Of a stretch of DNA of 64,000 bases, positions 1 to 12,787 are shown one piece after another. Within the stretch, counting starts at the first letter, position 1, and each line of letters starts with the position of its first letter. This DNA is from Mactromeris polynyma. Lineage: Eukaryota; Mollusca; Bivalvia; Venerida; Mactridae. The position numbers were made by a program, and so were the translations under genes. The notes below the pieces were generated by a model. It had not been told where the DNA came from. It did no database searches and saw only the letters and a program-made list of their open reading frames with translations. Where the stretch lies: the NCBI GenBank assembly GCA_032209605.1, contig JASFXZ010000016.1, forward strand, positions 14,260,001 to 14,324,000, given 5' to 3'.

Positions 1-24
1 GGTCAGAAACCCGGAGAGTATTTA

Positions 25-325
25 CATTTTGGTAGCATTTTAATTTCCCCTTATCCCATAAGCAGTTCTTTGACTTTATAAAATATTCATGTTCTTTTCT
101 CTTCCATTTCGACTTATGTCTACTGGCTTTCTTGGCTTGTCCTGTGGTGTATTCCATTCATTCAACCCCTTCCCTCGTTTGTGTTCCTTATAACTCTCCA
201 TGGTTGTTTTGATAGTCAGCCAGACAATTCATTACTTCCCCATTCCGGTAGATATTTACTCTTACACCTCATCAATCCCTAATGTTACGTAGGTTGGTGT
301 TTCCCCGTACCAACTTAACACCTTG
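25..325 (-). repeat. R1 repeat, diverged
   Basis: 'cttggcttgtcctgtggtgt', 'cctcatcaatccctaatgtt' and 'accaacttaacaccttgtta' follow R1 order. Confidence 0.5.
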
Positions 326-441
326 TTACCAGCTGCTGTCTCTATTATGACGTCATTTTATGTCTGTAAACAATACGTCATTTAACGTCAGCGTCTATGA
401 TTTAAACCTGACCAATCCATATGCCCATATAATTTTGAAAG

Positions 442-845
442 AGCGAGAGAATAAGTTGCTACAGTGAACGCCACTTTCCACACAGACTTCCGCGAGACAA
501 CAAACCCTAAAACATTAGGCATATAAGAAGGGTCAAAGGTACATTCCTTTTAGAAAAAGCACGCAAGGATTCGCCTGGCCGACCATAAGAGATAACTAGA
601 AGAATCGAAAGAGGACAAACAGGGGGATTTAATGGATATAATACATCACAGGACAATTAAAAAAAGCCGGAAGTGGAGAAAAATAACATAACAACTATAT
701 TAAGTGAAAGAATTACACAGGGGAAATGGAAAGTTAACATACATTTAAAACACAACCTGAAATAATAACCATACAGCGATTTACAGTCTTGGAACTGTCA
801 GTAAAAACTTCCAGTTAATTCCATGAAAACGGATTTGAACAGAGT
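442..845 (+). repeat. R1 repeat
   Basis: 'gagagaataagttgctacag' to 'tggaactgtcagtaaaaact'. Confidence 0.7.
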
Positions 846-902
846 TATAAATCTATAATGCAATATAAAAACGTTATAATACAAAACAAGAAAATCATTT
901 TC

Positions 903-911
903 GTCGGCCAT
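903..911 (-). pseudogene. Relic BTB-type first exon with a broken splice donor
   Basis: Minus-strand ATGGCCGAC (MAD) is preceded by the same block as the 39.1- and 45.8-kb first exons, but the donor position reads ga instead of gt ('gacgaaaatgattttcttg' against 'gacgtaagtgactttcttg'). Any large exon would lie to the left, outside the window. It is probably inactive unless another donor is used. Confidence 0.5.
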
Positions 912-958
912 GTTCAACAAGCCGAATAACGAATGCGACCGCGTTTATTTTATAATAT

Positions 959-999
959 TTATTTACCGGTCGCTCGGAGCAGGTCATGTCATTTTTCGA
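959..999 (-). promoter_or_regulatory. Conserved upstream block, relic first exon at 0.9 kb
   Basis: Contains 'atttaccggtcgct' and 'aggtcatgtcatttttcga' about 50-90 bp upstream of the Met codon on the minus strand. The same order of words precedes the first exons at 39.15 and 45.85 kb. Promoter function is inferred from conservation and position. Confidence 0.45.
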
Positions 1000-1302
1000 A
1001 AATGCGCATATTGAAAAACCTTGAAGAATACAATCGTGCACAACTTATTTATAACTTTAACTTAAACATCTGATTTAAATATTACATGTACATTGTATAC
1101 ACCTATTCAAATCGATCGGTATTATAACGAGCTTGTCCTAAATACACATTTTCCGAAATCGACTTAATTCATACTTCGGATAGCTTCAAAAAATTCTGAC
1201 AGAACTTAAAAAGTGTTTTACTTCGAATGAACGAGTGCATGGTTCCTTACGTGAATTTTTATACAATTTTTGTTTTCGTTAATGGGTTTATATCTATACA
1301 AA

Positions 1303-4300
1303 ATGGCTGAGGTAAGTGATATAATACTATATAATTATATATGATCAGATAAATCTTACGGCATATGATCCAAAATGATATTATAATGTCCAGGAATATG
1401 TGTTACATCTCTAAAAAAAACCACTTCACTCGTTGTGCATTATTCTGGTGCCAGGGGATGTTACGCTAATAATTCAAATACCTGAACAGGTTTTAATATG
1501 AACATTCTCTTTAAACTCGGACAGAATTTTGCTAGCCAAAACAATAACAATCTGTTGTTTTCTTCTCAAAATAGAGGGTTTTGACTTCGAAAACTTAAAA
1601 TTAAATTTTACGTGTCCTTGTAACATCTTCAACAAATTTAAATCGCGTTTTTCATGCCAGATCTGGTTATTTTTGTATCAAGTCTTCCATCCCCCTTTTG
1701 AAAGTCCTTGACTTGATATGATGTTGGTGCTCTTTTCTCCCCCTTTCGGCAATGTCTTGTATGTCGCGTTCTCTTTAACCACTTTATCTTTCTTTCTTAC
1801 GATAAAGTTTACGCTAGTACTTACCAATATGATTGGTATAATTAAATTGATGACACAGTATGAATCTATTCAAAATACTGGAGGAAAACGTAATACATAG
1901 ACATTCAATTAAGTATAAAGCGATCTGCTGTGCCACTATTTTTCTCTGCTAAGTTTGATACTATCTTCATTTTCGCTGGTTTTCATATTCATAACTGCTA
2001 TTCTGTGATTTAATATTATTACATTTTAGTTGAGCTTTTGCCACTGACTATTCCTATGTTGTACTCATATCTTCATCGACCATTTATGTTTGTCTTATAT
2101 GGTTCTTGTGTTCCTGCATTATTTAAGTCTCCTTATTCCATTTTGGGTGGCTGCATAGTTTGTATGCGGCATTACCTGCTGAACTTCTCTATGTCACCGT
2201 ATTTGTGATCAATAACATTTCCTATATATAAATATATATTTACAGGTTTCCACTTGGTGAGGTTAACATTTAATTTTCTTATTTCAATTTCTTTTCATTG
2301 CAATAATGTGCAGATATATCAATATAAAACGACATACCTGTTTTGTCAACTCAATTCAATTGCTTTTTTGGTATCAAATTTCAAATCGATTCCGCAAGTA
2401 TTGAAACGTTTTGCGACGAAGAATTTGTTTTCAAATCAATACTTCTGTATAACATTCATATGATCAGAACATATGCGAAGCAAAGTCGAACCTCGTTCAT
2501 TCGAATCCGTCGGATCCAAACTTTTATTTCGAATAATACATGGTTTCGAATAGCCCATTTCGATTCTACTTGTGTAAGAAGATACATCGGGACCTGATAT
2601 TTAATTCGGATGATAACGAATATTCGGAGAGAAGGTTGTCGAACAAGCGAGGTCCGACTGTATTGTATTGAAAAATACAGATTAACCACGGTAATATGTA
2701 ATGTAAAAAAGGAAATCAAATCGATATAAAGTATTATACTAACGCAAAAGAGTTCCTTTGCATAGGTATTTCTTGATGCATTTCTTCTGTCCAGCAAAAA
2801 GCCAGGTTTACGAAGGAATTTTGAACCTCAACCACGCAAAACAATGTTTAAATTATTTCATAGTCTGAAATAAAATTCAACTTTCAATAAAGTTTTAAGA
2901 TTTTAAAGATTTAAATGTAGACTTCTATTCGTGATAACAATGTTAGCAATTATATGGTTTAAATGTAGACTTCTATCCGTGATAACAATGTTAGCAATTA
3001 TATGGTTTAAATGTAAACTTCTATCCGTGATAATGGTGGCAATTATATGGTTTAAATGTAGACTTATATCCGTGATAATGGTGGCAGTTATATGGTTTTA
3101 ATGTAGACTTCAATCCGTGATAAGGATGGCAATTATATGATTTAAATGTTTCAGTAAATTTTATGATTTAAATTTAGACTTTAATCTGTGATAATGATGA
3201 TTGCAATAAGACGATTAAAATGTAGACATGGGTTCGATTCCCGGTAGCGCCAGTGACCGATTTTTCGTGTTTCTCAAACATGACTTTATTTTCTATCTGT
3301 TCTACTGTAAGCAATTATATGCCTAATATGTAAACTTCTATCCGTGGTAATGTTGGCAATTATATGATTTAAATGTAGACTTCTATCTGTGATAATGTTG
3401 GCAATTATTTCATTTAAATGTAGACGTCTATCAGTGACAATACTGCTAGCAATTATATGTTTTAAATGTAGAATTCTATCCGTGATAATAATTTTGCAAT
3501 TATATGGTTTAAATGTATACTTCTCTCCGATATAATAATTTTATCAATTATATGATTTAAATCAAGACATCTATCCGTCATAAAAAAACTTTAGCAATTA
3601 TTTGATTTAAATGTTGACATTACGATGTTAGCAAAGCACTACAATCTCACTCTGTAAGGTAGAGCACTCAACTGACACATTAAAGTGAGTAGGTTAGAAA
3701 CTTAAGTGCGGTTCAGTACTTTCATGTCTGACTATAATGCGTCCAAAAGAAAGTGTACTCAACTTTGATTTATATTTGCGTTTTACCAAATCCAAATACC
3801 TCTCGACATTTAACTACTTATTCTTAATTACTTAACTATTGTTTCATTCCCTGTCGTCAGATGCTTGTTCATATGTAATTTATATGCTTAATGTAAACGT
3901 TTTCTTGAATTGCTTTATTTCTCAGTCGGCTAATGAAGAACACAATATCACCGAAGACGTACTCCCAGGCAGTAATTCTGACGAGGTAGTTCCAGCGGAT
4001 GAAACTGAGAGTAAACATCAAACAAGCGAAACAAACGACGCCCACCGAAAGTGCAGTAATGAAGTGAATGAAGTAGATGAGGCCCCTGCTTCTCCGAAGT
4101 CAGATGTAAACGAGTTCAGCATAAAGACCAGTCGGGATGATTTCATACTAAGAGTTGAAGATAAACCTCTGTATGTCAACAGACCATTACTCTGCTTTTT
4201 TTCATCGGTGTTCAATGACATGCTGAATGGAGAGTTTAAAGAAAAGTACACAGATGAATTAGCGCTTACTGGGAAGAAGTATGTAGATGTTCTAGAATTC

Positions 4301-5113
4301 TTGCAATGCATGTATCCGAACATTATGAAGCCAGTTACAATTGAAAACGTCAATGTAGTATTACCCTTGGCACATGAGTATCACGTGACAATGCTGAAGA
4401 ACGCTTGTGAACCATGTTTATTGAGACATTTGTCTCGAAAAGAAGTACCCGAGGACTTGTATGAAACATTGGAAAAAGCTTGTTGTTATAAGTTAAGTGA
4501 TGTAAAAGACAAATGCATTGACATCGTTTCTCAAAGAACCCATGAAGAGTATGAGGAAGCCGAAAGTAAATTTACGTTTTCTGATGACGTTGGAAATAAC
4601 ATCAGAAAGAAGATATTGCAGAATCTTAAAGTCAAATATAAAGACGTTTATGGGCATATGCAAACATCCAGAGCTTTGTATCGCTTCCTAGGTGCCGCTG
4701 CAAAGCAAAAAGGGTTGTTGAATCATTACCTTGATGGAAAAGTTGTGGGTGATTATGCACAGCTGGTTGTAAAGAGTAACTTTGACAGCTCTGCTAAAAT
4801 GTGTGTAGATGGAGTTCCGTTTAATATACGACTATATATGTATCTTGCAAAATACACGTACCAAAGTGATGCAGTGTTTTCTTGTAAAGGTACAGGTGAT
4901 TTGTCTCTATCGTGTTTATGTGCAGTTGTAATACACAACCATGTGAAAGATAAGGAAGATTTAATTTACATGGAAGAAAAGCAATTCAATAAAAAGAGTC
5001 TTAAATTTGAAATGAAGTTAACTAAGCTCACCAATCATCTCTTTCATGATGCAGATTCTGGATTCTGCCGTGATGGACAAATTGAGATTCAAATTTACTT
5101 GTTTAAGTATTAA
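1303..5113 (+). CDS. BTB/POZ-BACK-like protein, subfamily A copy 1 (two exons)
   Basis: CDS = join(1303..1311, 3926..5113), 398 aa. Exon 1 encodes only Met-Ala-Glu (ATGGCTGAG) and is followed directly by gtaagt. Exon 2 starts after 'tgctttatttctcag' with SANEEHN, phase 0. Residues 4-66 form an acidic, Ser/Thr-rich, probably disordered linker. Residues ~67-170 are a BTB/POZ fold (FSIKTSRDDFILRVEDK, YVNR, SSVFNDMLNGEF, LEFLQCMYP, LPLAHEY). Residues ~171-265 are a helical BACK-like segment ending in the family signature KYKDV(Y/F)GH...TSRALYRFLGAAAKQK. Residues ~268-398 are a beta-rich domain ending GFCRDGQIEIQIYLFKY, faintly like MATH/TRAF endings. BTB proteins dimerise and commonly bring substrates to CUL3 ligases; this role is inferred here. 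The open frame extends upstream of 3926 to 3839 only because the intron end happens to be open. The identical exon plan in seven other copies supports the spliced start. Confidence 0.8.
1690..1830 (-). repeat. R1 repeat fragment in BTB copy 1 intron
   Basis: 'tccccctttcggcaatgtct' and 'gcgttctctttaaccacttt' are R1 words. A related fragment occupies the copy 2 intron at 12.79-13.0 kb. Confidence 0.5.
2481..2660. mobile_element. pogo/Tigger-like MITE in the BTB copy 1 intron
   Basis: Terminal inverted repeats 'agtcgaacctcgttcattcg' and 'cgaacaagcgaggtccgact', the latter followed by gTA. It is the partner of the better-bounded copy at 13.35 kb. Confidence 0.6.
2885..3620 (+). repeat. 45-48 bp minisatellite in the BTB copy 1 intron
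   Basis: About fourteen degenerate units of the type 'gatttaaatgtagacttct' + 'atccgtgataacaatgttag' + 'caattatatg'. Start-to-start spacings near 2958, 3006 and 3051 are 48 and 45 bp. The same unit occurs in one or two copies at 13.75-13.85 kb and in about three copies, inverted, at 36.71-36.89 kb. Confidence 0.85.
3222..3300 (+). repeat. tRNA B-box SINE fragment inside the minisatellite
   Basis: 'gggttcgattcccggtagcg' followed by 'ccagtgaccgatttttcgtg' interrupts the 48-bp array. Only the second half of a tRNA-like head is recognisable. Confidence 0.4.
3640..3720 (+). repeat. tRNA-head SINE relic, BTB copy 1 intron
   Basis: 'ctgtaaggtagagcactcaa' resembles a tRNA A box, and 'gtaggttagaaacttaagtg' sits where a B box would be. 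The inverted gene has the matching relic at 36.54-36.69 kb in the same gene orientation. Confidence 0.5.
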
Positions 5114-5848
5114 CATGGTTACCGCTGTGACAGAAACGAGACAGTGACATACAATGTTTATTTCACAAACAATCTTAAAGACCGACGCCATTTTGTTACA
5201 CAAAACGGTATTTGATTTTAATGTGTATGTTAAGCTGCCATGTTCGTGATTCAAACGCTTGAATCCATATTCCGACGGATGCAAATTCGTTTGCGCAGAT
5301 ATGCTGCATCACATACAAAGTGGAAAGCGGGGTAAAAACATGTACTTGTCAAAATGAAACACTTGAAACCATTGTTGGCAGGCTTGTGCATCGCTCAAAT
5401 GTATTTGACTAAAACTTGTACATTTTTTATCCATTTTACCTTGAAGAAGCTGCAAATTGGTGACTGTGGAATAGCAAAACAATATGAAGTGTTTGAGTTG
5501 GTTGAAATAGAAAAAACACGTTAGTAAAAGTTGTAAACACAATGCCACTGCTTGTGCATTCCATTGTTTCTTGGCTTAATCTGCTTGTGGAAGTTTTGAT
5601 TTATGACTGTGGCTTTTATTGTTCTGCATCGCCTCACCTTTGAACATTCACTTCTTTCATTGTTAATTTTGTTTAAGCATTTGTATTATCGTTTTATAAC
5701 ATATATTTCCATGTGTATATTGTGTTTCGTGCATATACATTTTAACTGTTTTGTTTTCCCTGAGTTTTCAACTATTTTTCAGTCATATACGGCGGCCAGT
5801 TGACTTAACTAGTTTTCGTGGAATTAATTATAAGCCTCTACTAACTAA

Positions 5849-5997
5849 CTCTGTCGAAAGCAACTGACAACTTCTCCACAGATGGAGGACATGACCGTAG
5901 CCAATGTCGCGGAATAGCATAACCTGCCCTACCCGGGAATCGAACCCGGATCTGCCGTGTAATCATCTAGTGCTCTACCAACTGAGCTAGCCGGATG
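5849..5997 (-). repeat. tRNA-derived SINE-like unit after BTB copy 1
   Basis: Minus strand: A box 'tagctcagttggtagagc', B box 'gggttcgattcccggg', T stem CCGGG/CCCGG intact. The acceptor and anticodon stems do not pair well, and a shared non-tRNA flank ('acttctccacagatggagg') is present. I therefore treat it as tRNA-derived rather than a working tRNA gene. Confidence 0.65.
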
Positions 5998-6999
5998 GAA
6001 TCATTTTAATTGAGTAATTTGTATAATAAACAATATGCTTCAACGTCAAAGTTATACATTAGCGCATAATATATTTGACACCCTATGCTTAGCTTGCTTG
6101 ACTTATGTGTTTATGTATTCAGTTAATATGTTCGCAAATAATTCGTTTCCATGATCGTGATCAAGATCAAATGTAATTATTACAGACATATAGATGTAAA
6201 GAATTTGCAAAGTTTCTATGACTTTGAAATATAGCTTGAGAAAAAAATGTCATTTAATGAGTTAAGACCGATTCTTGGAAAAACATTCTGATTTGATCTG
6301 GGTTATTTTCAGTTTAAAGTATTTTTTATTAATATCGAAAATATATGTTTCCTATGTTAATAAAATATGTGATGCAGTTTTTTTGTTCGTATATGCATAT
6401 TCAAGTTTCCAGTTGCTGTAAGAAAATGGCAATTATCTTTCAGGATCACATCTTCGTTGCTTGTCAGCAAGCAGCTTAATGACAGTCATTTTTTATTCAC
6501 CTATACGTTAATTAAATGCTTTGTCTGCTGGATGATTGTTATGCTACTTTTCCAATGTCTTGTTTGAACAATAAAATACTTGTCATTAACCTCTTGCGTT
6601 TCTTATCCTATATATCTAGTTAACCAAATATATATATACAATGTATAATCATTTTCAATTGCCATTTTCCTTGCATGAAAATATACTATGAACACTGTTT
6701 GTGTGGCATATCCTGACATTTTATAGTATATACCACATTTTTACTAGTGTTTCTGACTCTTTTGTAAGCCAGTGATGTGATATCAATCCTGCTGCAATGT
6801 ATAATGAAGTTAATAGTTATTATCATTGTCGATGAGAACATTTTCGTGAAGGTCTGTGTGGGGCGGCATTGTCTTGTGAATGTGATCTTCCCTGTGACAA
6901 CTTGATATCTCTTTACTACACATGCTTGTCATGCAATGACTCATTCGAAATAAGACGTGCCAATTCATGTTCCAAAATATATCTACTTAGTATTTAGAG

Positions 7000-9900
7000 A
7001 ATATTGTTTGTGTCGTATAAATACAAATCTCACATATCAATCTCCCGAGCCCAAAGACTGCAAATAACTGTTTCTTTCATTTTACAGCATTACAAAGTGG
7101 CAACGAAATACACGCTACTAAGAAAGCAACAAAACACCTGCATAGCATGTTTAAACCGGTATGGTCTGTATATTTATTGAATAAGTGATTTTCTAAGTTT
7201 TCAAAACTGTTAAGCTATAATGTTTGGATAAAGGTCAGGAAAATTATTCGTATACCTGCTTGTGCAGAGACAGACTCTAAAATGTTACCATAAACTTCAC
7301 TCTCTAAGTCGAAGGGCAAGTTTAACGAAACATGGAACATGAGTGCCAACATGGCCCTATAACGCTCATCTGATACCATATTGTCCTAGAAGTTAAGCAG
7401 TCAACATGGACAAAAAAGGTCACCCAAGTAATACTTTGTGACATTATTTTGAAATCGGGACATCGGTCTTTGTGCAGACGATTTTCCAAAGTATTTTGTT
7501 GAGTTCTTCATGGAATCACTTTTGTGAAGAATTTTGAAATGGACCATCCAAAAAACATTCGTGTGACGAACGGTTTACGACAAATTCTCACTATCCACTA
7601 TATACGTATAAGGGCGTTTTTTTAAACAAACCAACATTACTTGAAGGAAAAGATTGCCACCCTAGGGACATTTTTGTTAAATTATAACAAACTTGAACCA
7701 GAGGTTTCTGAGGAGAAATTTTCAGCGTTTTCCATAAAACCATCTAAAGAAAACTAGCCACGCTCTTGGCGGCAATATCTTTTTTTCGATTCAACATTGC
7801 TTGAATAAATTTGGTTGATCGTCATCAAATTCTTTCAAATTTGTGCCTGCAGGTTTTCTCTGCAGACAACTTTCCACAGGATGGAAGCAGAATTGGCCTT
7901 AAGGGCATAATTTAAACAATTAATAGTAAACTTTCTTTGTGACAATGATCACAGTAGCCAATTTTGAGTGATTTATAAAATGTCAATAAAAGTCTGTAAT
8001 AACTCGCAATTGTTTACTTCATTGAACTATTTGGTTTATATTTGATATGGTAACGTATGTAACACGAACAAGTTCACGAGTCGAAGTACAGAAGCTCATA
8101 GCAATATAGGAAGTGATTGAATGGTGTTACGTTTCACCCATTGCAAAGCGGAATCTAACAGGCATATAAACAAAACTGTCACACTGGTGCTAGTGTCAAC
8201 GAGAGATCAAAACATTAAAGCACATGTATAGAAATAGCGCTCAAATATTGGAATGGAAATAAACTATGACGTTATAATATATAATAAATATGTACACCCA
8301 CTGTTAATGGTTTATTAGCAATAAGTCTTACATTAAATACACTGTGGTATTATTCGATTTGTGGAAATATATCAACAATTTAATCCTAATATTACATCCA
8401 AATATAAATTGAACATGAGTTACTTATAATATTTCTTACGACTATTTTATCAATAATCGTACAAAAAGAGGAAATTTAGTGATATTTGATGTGCTTGGAT
8501 ATCTAAAGAACTCATTTAAAATCGAATTATGTTCATCGATAAAATGTTGATCAATCAATACAATATACTTTTCACAATAATAATTCATGCAAAAATAGCC
8601 ATGCGAGTATGTGTATCCCTTTTCACAACACAAATGCACATGCCATATTTGTTATTTTATACACATGGCTTATATAAATGATGTTCTTGCAACATGCGTT
8701 GTTCAGATGTGTACGCTCGTCGATGTATTTCGAGAAATATTTCTTCTTTTTCAAATGCTCTCTTCAGTCAGATGTAAGTTTTTAAACGTTTATCTTTTTC
8801 GTTTTTACAGGTCTTACAGGTTTTACCGATACAATGCACTCCAAAAAGTACATTAAACTATGTTAATGGAAATTACAAAGCGGGTATTGCGTGTTCTACA
8901 TGTATAGGTGAACAATTCAATGCATTCAGTTTTAATGAACAACTTTTGCTAGAAAATTATTGCGTTTTTCTATTTTACAGCATATGGTATGTTTGGTGTT
9001 CTAGTGAAAAAAAACTGTGTGATCAATACACTGTTGCGTGACAATAGACATTCCCGAGTAAGTTCTTAAGGTCGCAACTAAGTTGTCTAATTAAGCGGGG
9101 GCTTTATTAGATTCTTGAAATGATTTCAGGTACAAAGTCACTGTTAGTAAGTGAATAATGACGACTGTAAACAAGTCATGATATTTTGTGTGCAACTTTC
9201 ATGTCACTGCTGTTCGATCAACTTTCTTTTGAATTATAGAAGGAAAATATCTTTAAACCGCGATAAATCAAAATATGTTTAAGGTATCTTTCGTGTGCAA
9301 ACAAATGTTAGTGATCAAAACTTTTACTTTATGATGGTGTAAATATTATGTTTCTGTGATTTCTACTTCACTGTCCTTTTTTGAGGTTTTTAAATTCCCC
9401 TTTTTTACATTGAACATAGAAGGGGCTAAAACAATAACTTTGAATTTAAATCGTTTCCAATAGAGGTAGATACTGTGTGCAGAGATATATTATAGTTCAA
9501 AATATGTACTTTCGAACGCACTTTTTAGATTTAATGTGGGTGTTCTATTATTCTGTCCTTTCTAACGATTTTTGTTAAAACATGCCAGTTTTTACTATAA
9601 TTTCGAATACACTATATATCGCGGAGTATGCGTGATCGGTATCCAACAGTGCGCTCGCAGCATGACATCTGATTGAAGTGACAAAGCCTGATGCAGCGAT
9701 TATACAAGCTGTTAATTAACAATTAGTGGCCTTTATAGGGAAGTATTTTGGGGAAATGTGACATTTATAGAGAAGCCTTGACATAAAATATAACAATATA
9801 ATAATGTCCGGCGTACACACATGTACACAATATATCACAACTAAATGTATATCTACTATCAATTAGATAGACCAATGCACATATATGATGGTGTCATTAT

Positions 9901-10260
9901 AATTTCTGTTGCAAAAAGACAAATGTATCTTTGTGATGCTAGAAAGCGAAGTAGCTACCATAAATTATGCCGAAACAAAATACAAGGCAAAACCTTATGG
10001 TGCATAAGTCAATGTATTCTTTTGAAAGGGGCTACACTATAAGTATCATGAATGTATAATACATTCTGATAAATCAGTACAACCCGGGGCAATTTCATTA
10101 TGCTGGCTAAACATAGCGGGGTGGCTAATTATGTCGCGAACGATAATGACCATGAGACGTTAAAGGGGCTTATATATAATCGATTATAGCACGGAGCCAA
10201 TATCGATCAGATCTTGGGAATCTTGCGATGAGCCAGAAAGTTGGACATGCGTACACTAAT
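7000..10260. other. Intergenic, no gene supported
   Basis: AT-rich sequence with only short chance ORFs and no BTB, DUF4773 or repeat-family homology recognised. Confidence 0.6.
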
Positions 10261-10264
10261 TTAA

Positions 10265-10460
10265 GCCCACAGTAGTTTTCACGGACAGTTCCAAGGTAGT
10301 TGGCCGTTGTATTGTCTTAATCATCTTGCTGCTCTTTTGTGTTGTCCTGTGTCCTCCATTTTCATGTTTGTGAGTTCGTTTGATGACGTTATGTTGTGTG
10401 GAGTGGGACTGTCTTATGTATGTGGCGTTCCCGTAGCTACTTATTCTCTCTTTTTGATTG
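10265..10460 (-). repeat. R1 repeat fragment
   Basis: 'cggacagttccaaggtagtt' to 'cttatgtatgtggcgttccc'. Confidence 0.6.
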
Positions 10461-11489
10461 GTATCCTCGTCTTATTCATTTCGATCTTGTTATATGGTCC
10501 CCTTCCTGAAAGTGCCCCCTGGACCGTTCATAAGTTTATTTCGTCCCATTCCTGTATGTGTCCCCTTGATCCGCTTGTTTTTGTATCCCTCTATTTGTTT
10601 GCCTCCGCCTTTTGTCTAGATATGACTAGGGAAGTACTGATTTATGAGTGTTGCTTATGCTGCTCTTTAAAGTTTCACTTTTGATATGATATAAAGTCTA
10701 CAATGTTCGTCATTGTTTCTCAACCAGAATGTAAGTAAGCCTAACCCCACACCATTTCTCTCCCTTTTTTGTTCCTTAATCTCGGGATCAGCCAGCTTGA
10801 ACCGTCTAACACTACTGTCACCATTCTAGTAAAGCAAGCCAAAAATGCGCCCGACGTGGGGCTAAAACCTACGACCCACTGGGCTAAACACTAGTACACA
10901 ACACTAGTACAGAGCAGTACCGACTTTGCGAACCGTACGGCTGTCTACAGGGACAAAACAAGTTTTACACTGAAGCAGTGCAATTCATAGTACGACCAAA
11001 CAAAACTCGAGTTCTTCTTATTTGTTTATGAAACGTATACCTAAATAATCATAGTCATTTTCATCATGAAGCATTTACGTTTGTTTGAATCACGCTCTCA
11101 TCCGCTTCAAGGAAAACAAACAACTTACTGATTTTGTGTTTACAAAACATCAGTTTGAGTATTCCCTCAATTTCAAACTGTTCAGGTTTTACTAATTTTA
11201 TGATAAATTCTGAAATATTAAGCGTGCATCAAACCAACCTCAAACACTTGAGTGAATAGTTAGCATTTCTATTTACCTTTCCCTCAAATGTTTATTCCTA
11301 ATAAACCAATGAATATCTCATGTCAAGAAAGATAATTCCATTAAGACGGAATGATAACTGATATTCAATAAACTCCCTTTTTTAAATTTCCAGAAATTTC
11401 TAATGTAAAACAAGATGTGTAGTGTTTTCAACTTCAAATACAATGGGACTTTATTACCTTGCTTACGTTCTGTCCGCATCTAAAGTACT

Positions 11490-11605
11490 AAAAGAGAGGG
11501 AATAAGTTGCTAAAGGGAACGCCACGTACATATGACAATGCCTCTCCACACAGACTTCCGGAAAACAACATTCCATAAAACACAAGGCATTTAAAGAGAC
11601 TCAAT
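11490..11605 (+). repeat. R1 repeat, 5' part
   Basis: 'agagagggaataagttgcta' to 'cataaaacacaaggcattta' (with one mismatch in the first word). Confidence 0.65.
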
Positions 11606-12787
11606 GGTAGATAGGGATATTATAAATAAATATTATAAAGCAACCCACAAGCAAAAGAGATACGAAAATATATACACAGGATCATAGTTATAAATATTTG
11701 ACGAGCCACATTTTGTTAAACATTGTGTTATCTACACGCATGTCTAGTGGCTCGTAGAAGGTCGTTTGAAATAACTGGAAATATCGCTGTATGACACTGG
11801 CTGTTTACATGACATAAAACTCAAGTTATAAATAACGACCCGATAAGGCTTGTATGACTCAGAGTTCAGTATTAAACTTTGATAACGAGCTTGTCCTAAA
11901 TACACATTTTCCGAAATCAACTTAAAACATATTTCAGATTGCTTCAAAAGAAAACTCATTGCGACAGAACTTAAAAGGGTTTTACTGTGAATGAATGGCT
12001 GCATGGTTACTTATGTGAAATTCAATACAAAATTTTGATTTATTTCATGGGTTTATATCTATCCAAAATGGCTGAGGTAAGTGATAATACTATATAATTA
12101 TATATGATCAGATAAATCAAACGGTATATGATCCAAAATAATATGCTGTCCTGAAATATGTGTTACATCTCTAAACAACACTTTAGGCGTTGTGCATTAT
12201 TTTGGTGCCAGGGGATGTTATGCTAATAATTCAAATACCTGAACAGGTTTTAATACGAAATTTCTCTTTAAACTCAGACAGAATTATGCTAGCCAAAAAC
12301 AAACCCAAACTGTTTTCTTCTCAAAATTGAGAGGTTTGACTTTGAAAACTTAAAATCAAATGTTCGTGTCCTTGTTACATCTTCAAAAAAATTAAAACGC
12401 TTCTTTATGCCAGATCTAGTTATTTTTGTACTTTTTATCTTGACGTCATTGAAACAAATACATTTGATGCTAATATGTTACTACCAATGTTGTAAGAAGG
12501 CACTTTAAGAACATAAAACCTTGGATACCAAGACTTTCAAGAAGTAACCAAAATTCCTGGACATCATATTTTGGATCATATTGTAATGTTTAAATATACA
12601 TGTACGTTGTGATAATTATACTGTATAATTTTATATGACCAGATACATCATACGCCATATTGTATTTTTTAGATGTACATTGTGGTTTGATAATGTTGCA
12701 GATAGACATGTTTATAAACATATTGTTAGAAATTATTAGCATGTCTCTTATGTACATGTATGGATTAGTTACTATTATTGGCAATTA

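Larger units (their letters stand above)
1130..6990 (+). repeat. Segmental duplication, left unit (carries BTB copy 1)
   Basis: The first-exon flank ('cgagcttgtcctaaatacac'), exon 1, intron blocks, large exon and about 1.9 kb downstream match 11.88-17.18 kb in the same order and orientation. This unit is longer mainly because of an expanded 48-bp minisatellite in the intron. Boundaries are approximate and read by eye. Confidence 0.8.

Noticed and set aside
2885..3620. CRISPR-like direct repeats
   Set aside because: Units are contiguous and degenerate without unique spacers, in a eukaryotic intron; this is a minisatellite.
4018..4353. Minus-strand ORFs overlapping the BTB exons (also at 14.2, 19.8, 24.0 and 35.6 kb)
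   Set aside because: They recur only because the sense exon is conserved, so they are antisense shadows of the BTB coding sequence.
5926..5997. Functional tRNA gene
   Set aside because: A and B boxes are good, but the acceptor and anticodon stems do not pair well and the unit is duplicated with non-tRNA flanks, fitting a tRNA-derived SINE.
10307..10684. 125-codon plus-strand ORF with hydrophobic stretches
   Set aside because: Its first half lies in an R1 repeat, and similar ORFs recur in other R1 copies; there is no splice or domain support.
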